A DNA stretch of 7,255 nucleotides, taken from Granulicella sp. UBA5172 (GTDB lineage Bacteria > Acidobacteriota > Terriglobia > Terriglobales > Acidobacteriaceae). The DNA is taken from assembly GCA_002413385.1 (NCBI GenBank), contig DHWW01000295.1, positions 10,858 through 18,112 of the forward strand. The letters run 5' to 3'. A program made the position numbers and the translations under genes. Below, in pieces: positions 6,597 to 7,255 of the stretch (the stretch's first letter is position 1; every line of letters begins with the position of its first letter). Below the pieces are notes generated by a model. That model was not told the DNA's origin and made no database searches. It worked only from the letters and a program-made list of their open reading frames with translations.

Positions 6597-6673
6597 ATCT
6601 CAACATTTGGTCGGTTGCGCGTCGGTAGGCGCTTCAGCCAACATCCGCTGTATCCCATTCTCGACATCTCATC

Positions 6674-7240
6674 TTGATATCTGGAAAATTCTCTTTACTC
6701 GATGTAATGGTAATAGGTGGCGGGCGGGCAGGAATGGCAGCATCTATCCATCTTGCACGTGCAGGTTTGCAAGTCCTCTACATCGAGGCTGATCCGCAAG
6801 TCAACGATCCCATAGCCGAATCACTTGATTGGTCAGCTCCTGGGTTGTTGAATGTCCTGGGCCCATCCATGGACCACCTCATCCACGAAGGAATTTCGAC
6901 CTACAAGCGCCACGTCGTCTTGAAGTTGCGGGGCGGCGCCGAGCAAGACTACATCCCGGGCGATTGGCTTGCGAATCCACCTTTCAATGTAGAGTTGCGC
7001 ACCATCCACGTGGACCGCACACGCCTTAACCATGCTCTGCGTGAAGTTTTTACTGTGGCTGGCGTCCATCTGCTTCGCGACAAAGCCATAGACCTCAAAC
7101 GCGATGGAAACCGGATCATCTCTGTGAAAACCGAGGGCGGCGTAGAGATTCAATCGCGTTGGTTCATAGACGCATCCGGCTCCGGAGCGAGCCTGTTTCC
7201 TCGATTGTTTGGCCTCCCTGTCTTCGACTTTCGCTTCTAG
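6674..7240 (+). CDS. FAD-dependent oxidoreductase, flavin halogenase / geranylgeranyl-reductase-like, truncated
   Basis: 188 residues, about half the usual 350-500 or more. The N-terminus has an FAD-binding Rossmann motif, DVMVIGGGRAGMAAS (GxGxxG-like at 15-20), ending in an acidic residue in YIEAD. Then come ESLDWSAP, a PPFNVELRTIHVDR segment followed by LNHALREV, and WFIDASGSG at about 163-171, the second FAD-contact motif of this PHBH-fold group. The protein stops about 17 residues later at TAG 7238-7240, where relatives continue into the catalytic half. The remaining 15 bases cannot show whether another frame carries on. Start is uncertain: TTG 6674 keeps the residues before the Rossmann strand, ATG 6707 would cut into them, and neither has a good ribosome site. 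It is transcribed away from the ABC operon. Predicted cytoplasmic flavoenzyme; substrate unknown. It could be a halogenase-like, reductase or cyclase-type member. Confidence 0.8.
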   Translation: MISGKFSLLDVMVIGGGRAGMAASIHLARAGLQVLYIEADPQVNDPIAESLDWSAPGLLNVLGPSMDHLIHEGISTYKRHVVLKLRGGAEQDYIPGDWLANPPFNVELRTIHVDRTRLNHALREVFTVAGVHLLRDKAIDLKRDGNRIISVKTEGGVEIQSRWFIDASGSGASLFPRLFGLPVFDFRF

Positions 7241-7255
7241 AGGCTGTTATGACGT

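Noticed and set aside
6492..6673. Sigma-70 promoters for the divergent genes, for example TATACA near 6517-6512 on the minus strand
   Set aside because: No candidate -10 has a matching -35 at proper spacing, so calling one would be guesswork.

Overview
The window looks like bacterial chromosomal DNA, most plausibly from an Acidobacteriota/Terriglobia-type Gram-negative. That placement is an inference from gene types: a TPR plus FG-GAP/VCBS plus ASPIC-UnbV (CRTAC1-family) lipoprotein, a halogenase-like flavoprotein, and a NitT/TauT-type importer with signal-peptide-bearing partners. No rRNA, tRNA, CRISPR array, transposase or phage gene was seen.

Layout. Almost everything reads on the minus strand from about 6491 down to 1 as one tightly packed gene string, in transcription order: permease 2 (6491-5732, broken by a one-base insertion), ATPase (5732-4944), permease 1 (4947-4165), substrate-binding protein (4175-3117), a small exported MerP-like HMA-domain protein (3071-2760), a short DUF169-like protein (2719-2453), and a large TPR/FG-GAP/ASPIC-UnbV lipoprotein (from 2327, running off the left edge). 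The first four genes overlap each other by 1, 4 and 11 bases. The later gaps are 45, 40 and 125 bases, so one operon is likely. A flavin-dependent halogenase/geranylgeranyl-reductase-like gene diverges on the plus strand (6674-7240) and stops early for its family. The 182-base divergent region (6492-6673) holds a strong inverted repeat that also covers an excellent ribosome-binding site.

How the genes may work together. The ABC genes form a NrtA/SsuA/TauA-type importer. Its binding protein carries a Cys-x3-Cys motif just after the start of the mature domain. Next to it are an exported CxxC metal/thiol-binding domain and a cysteine-bearing DUF169-like protein. This suggests uptake of a thiol-reactive or metal-linked compound rather than nitrate, taurine or alkanesulfonate. 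The substrate is not known from the sequence and the idea is inference. The CRTAC1-type lipoprotein may be an envelope partner or simply a neighbour.

Damage. Permease 2 has a clean one-base frameshift, the DUF169 protein is about a third of the family's usual length, and the flavoprotein ends right after its DASG motif. Either the cluster is decaying or the assembly has indel errors; read-level checking would separate these.
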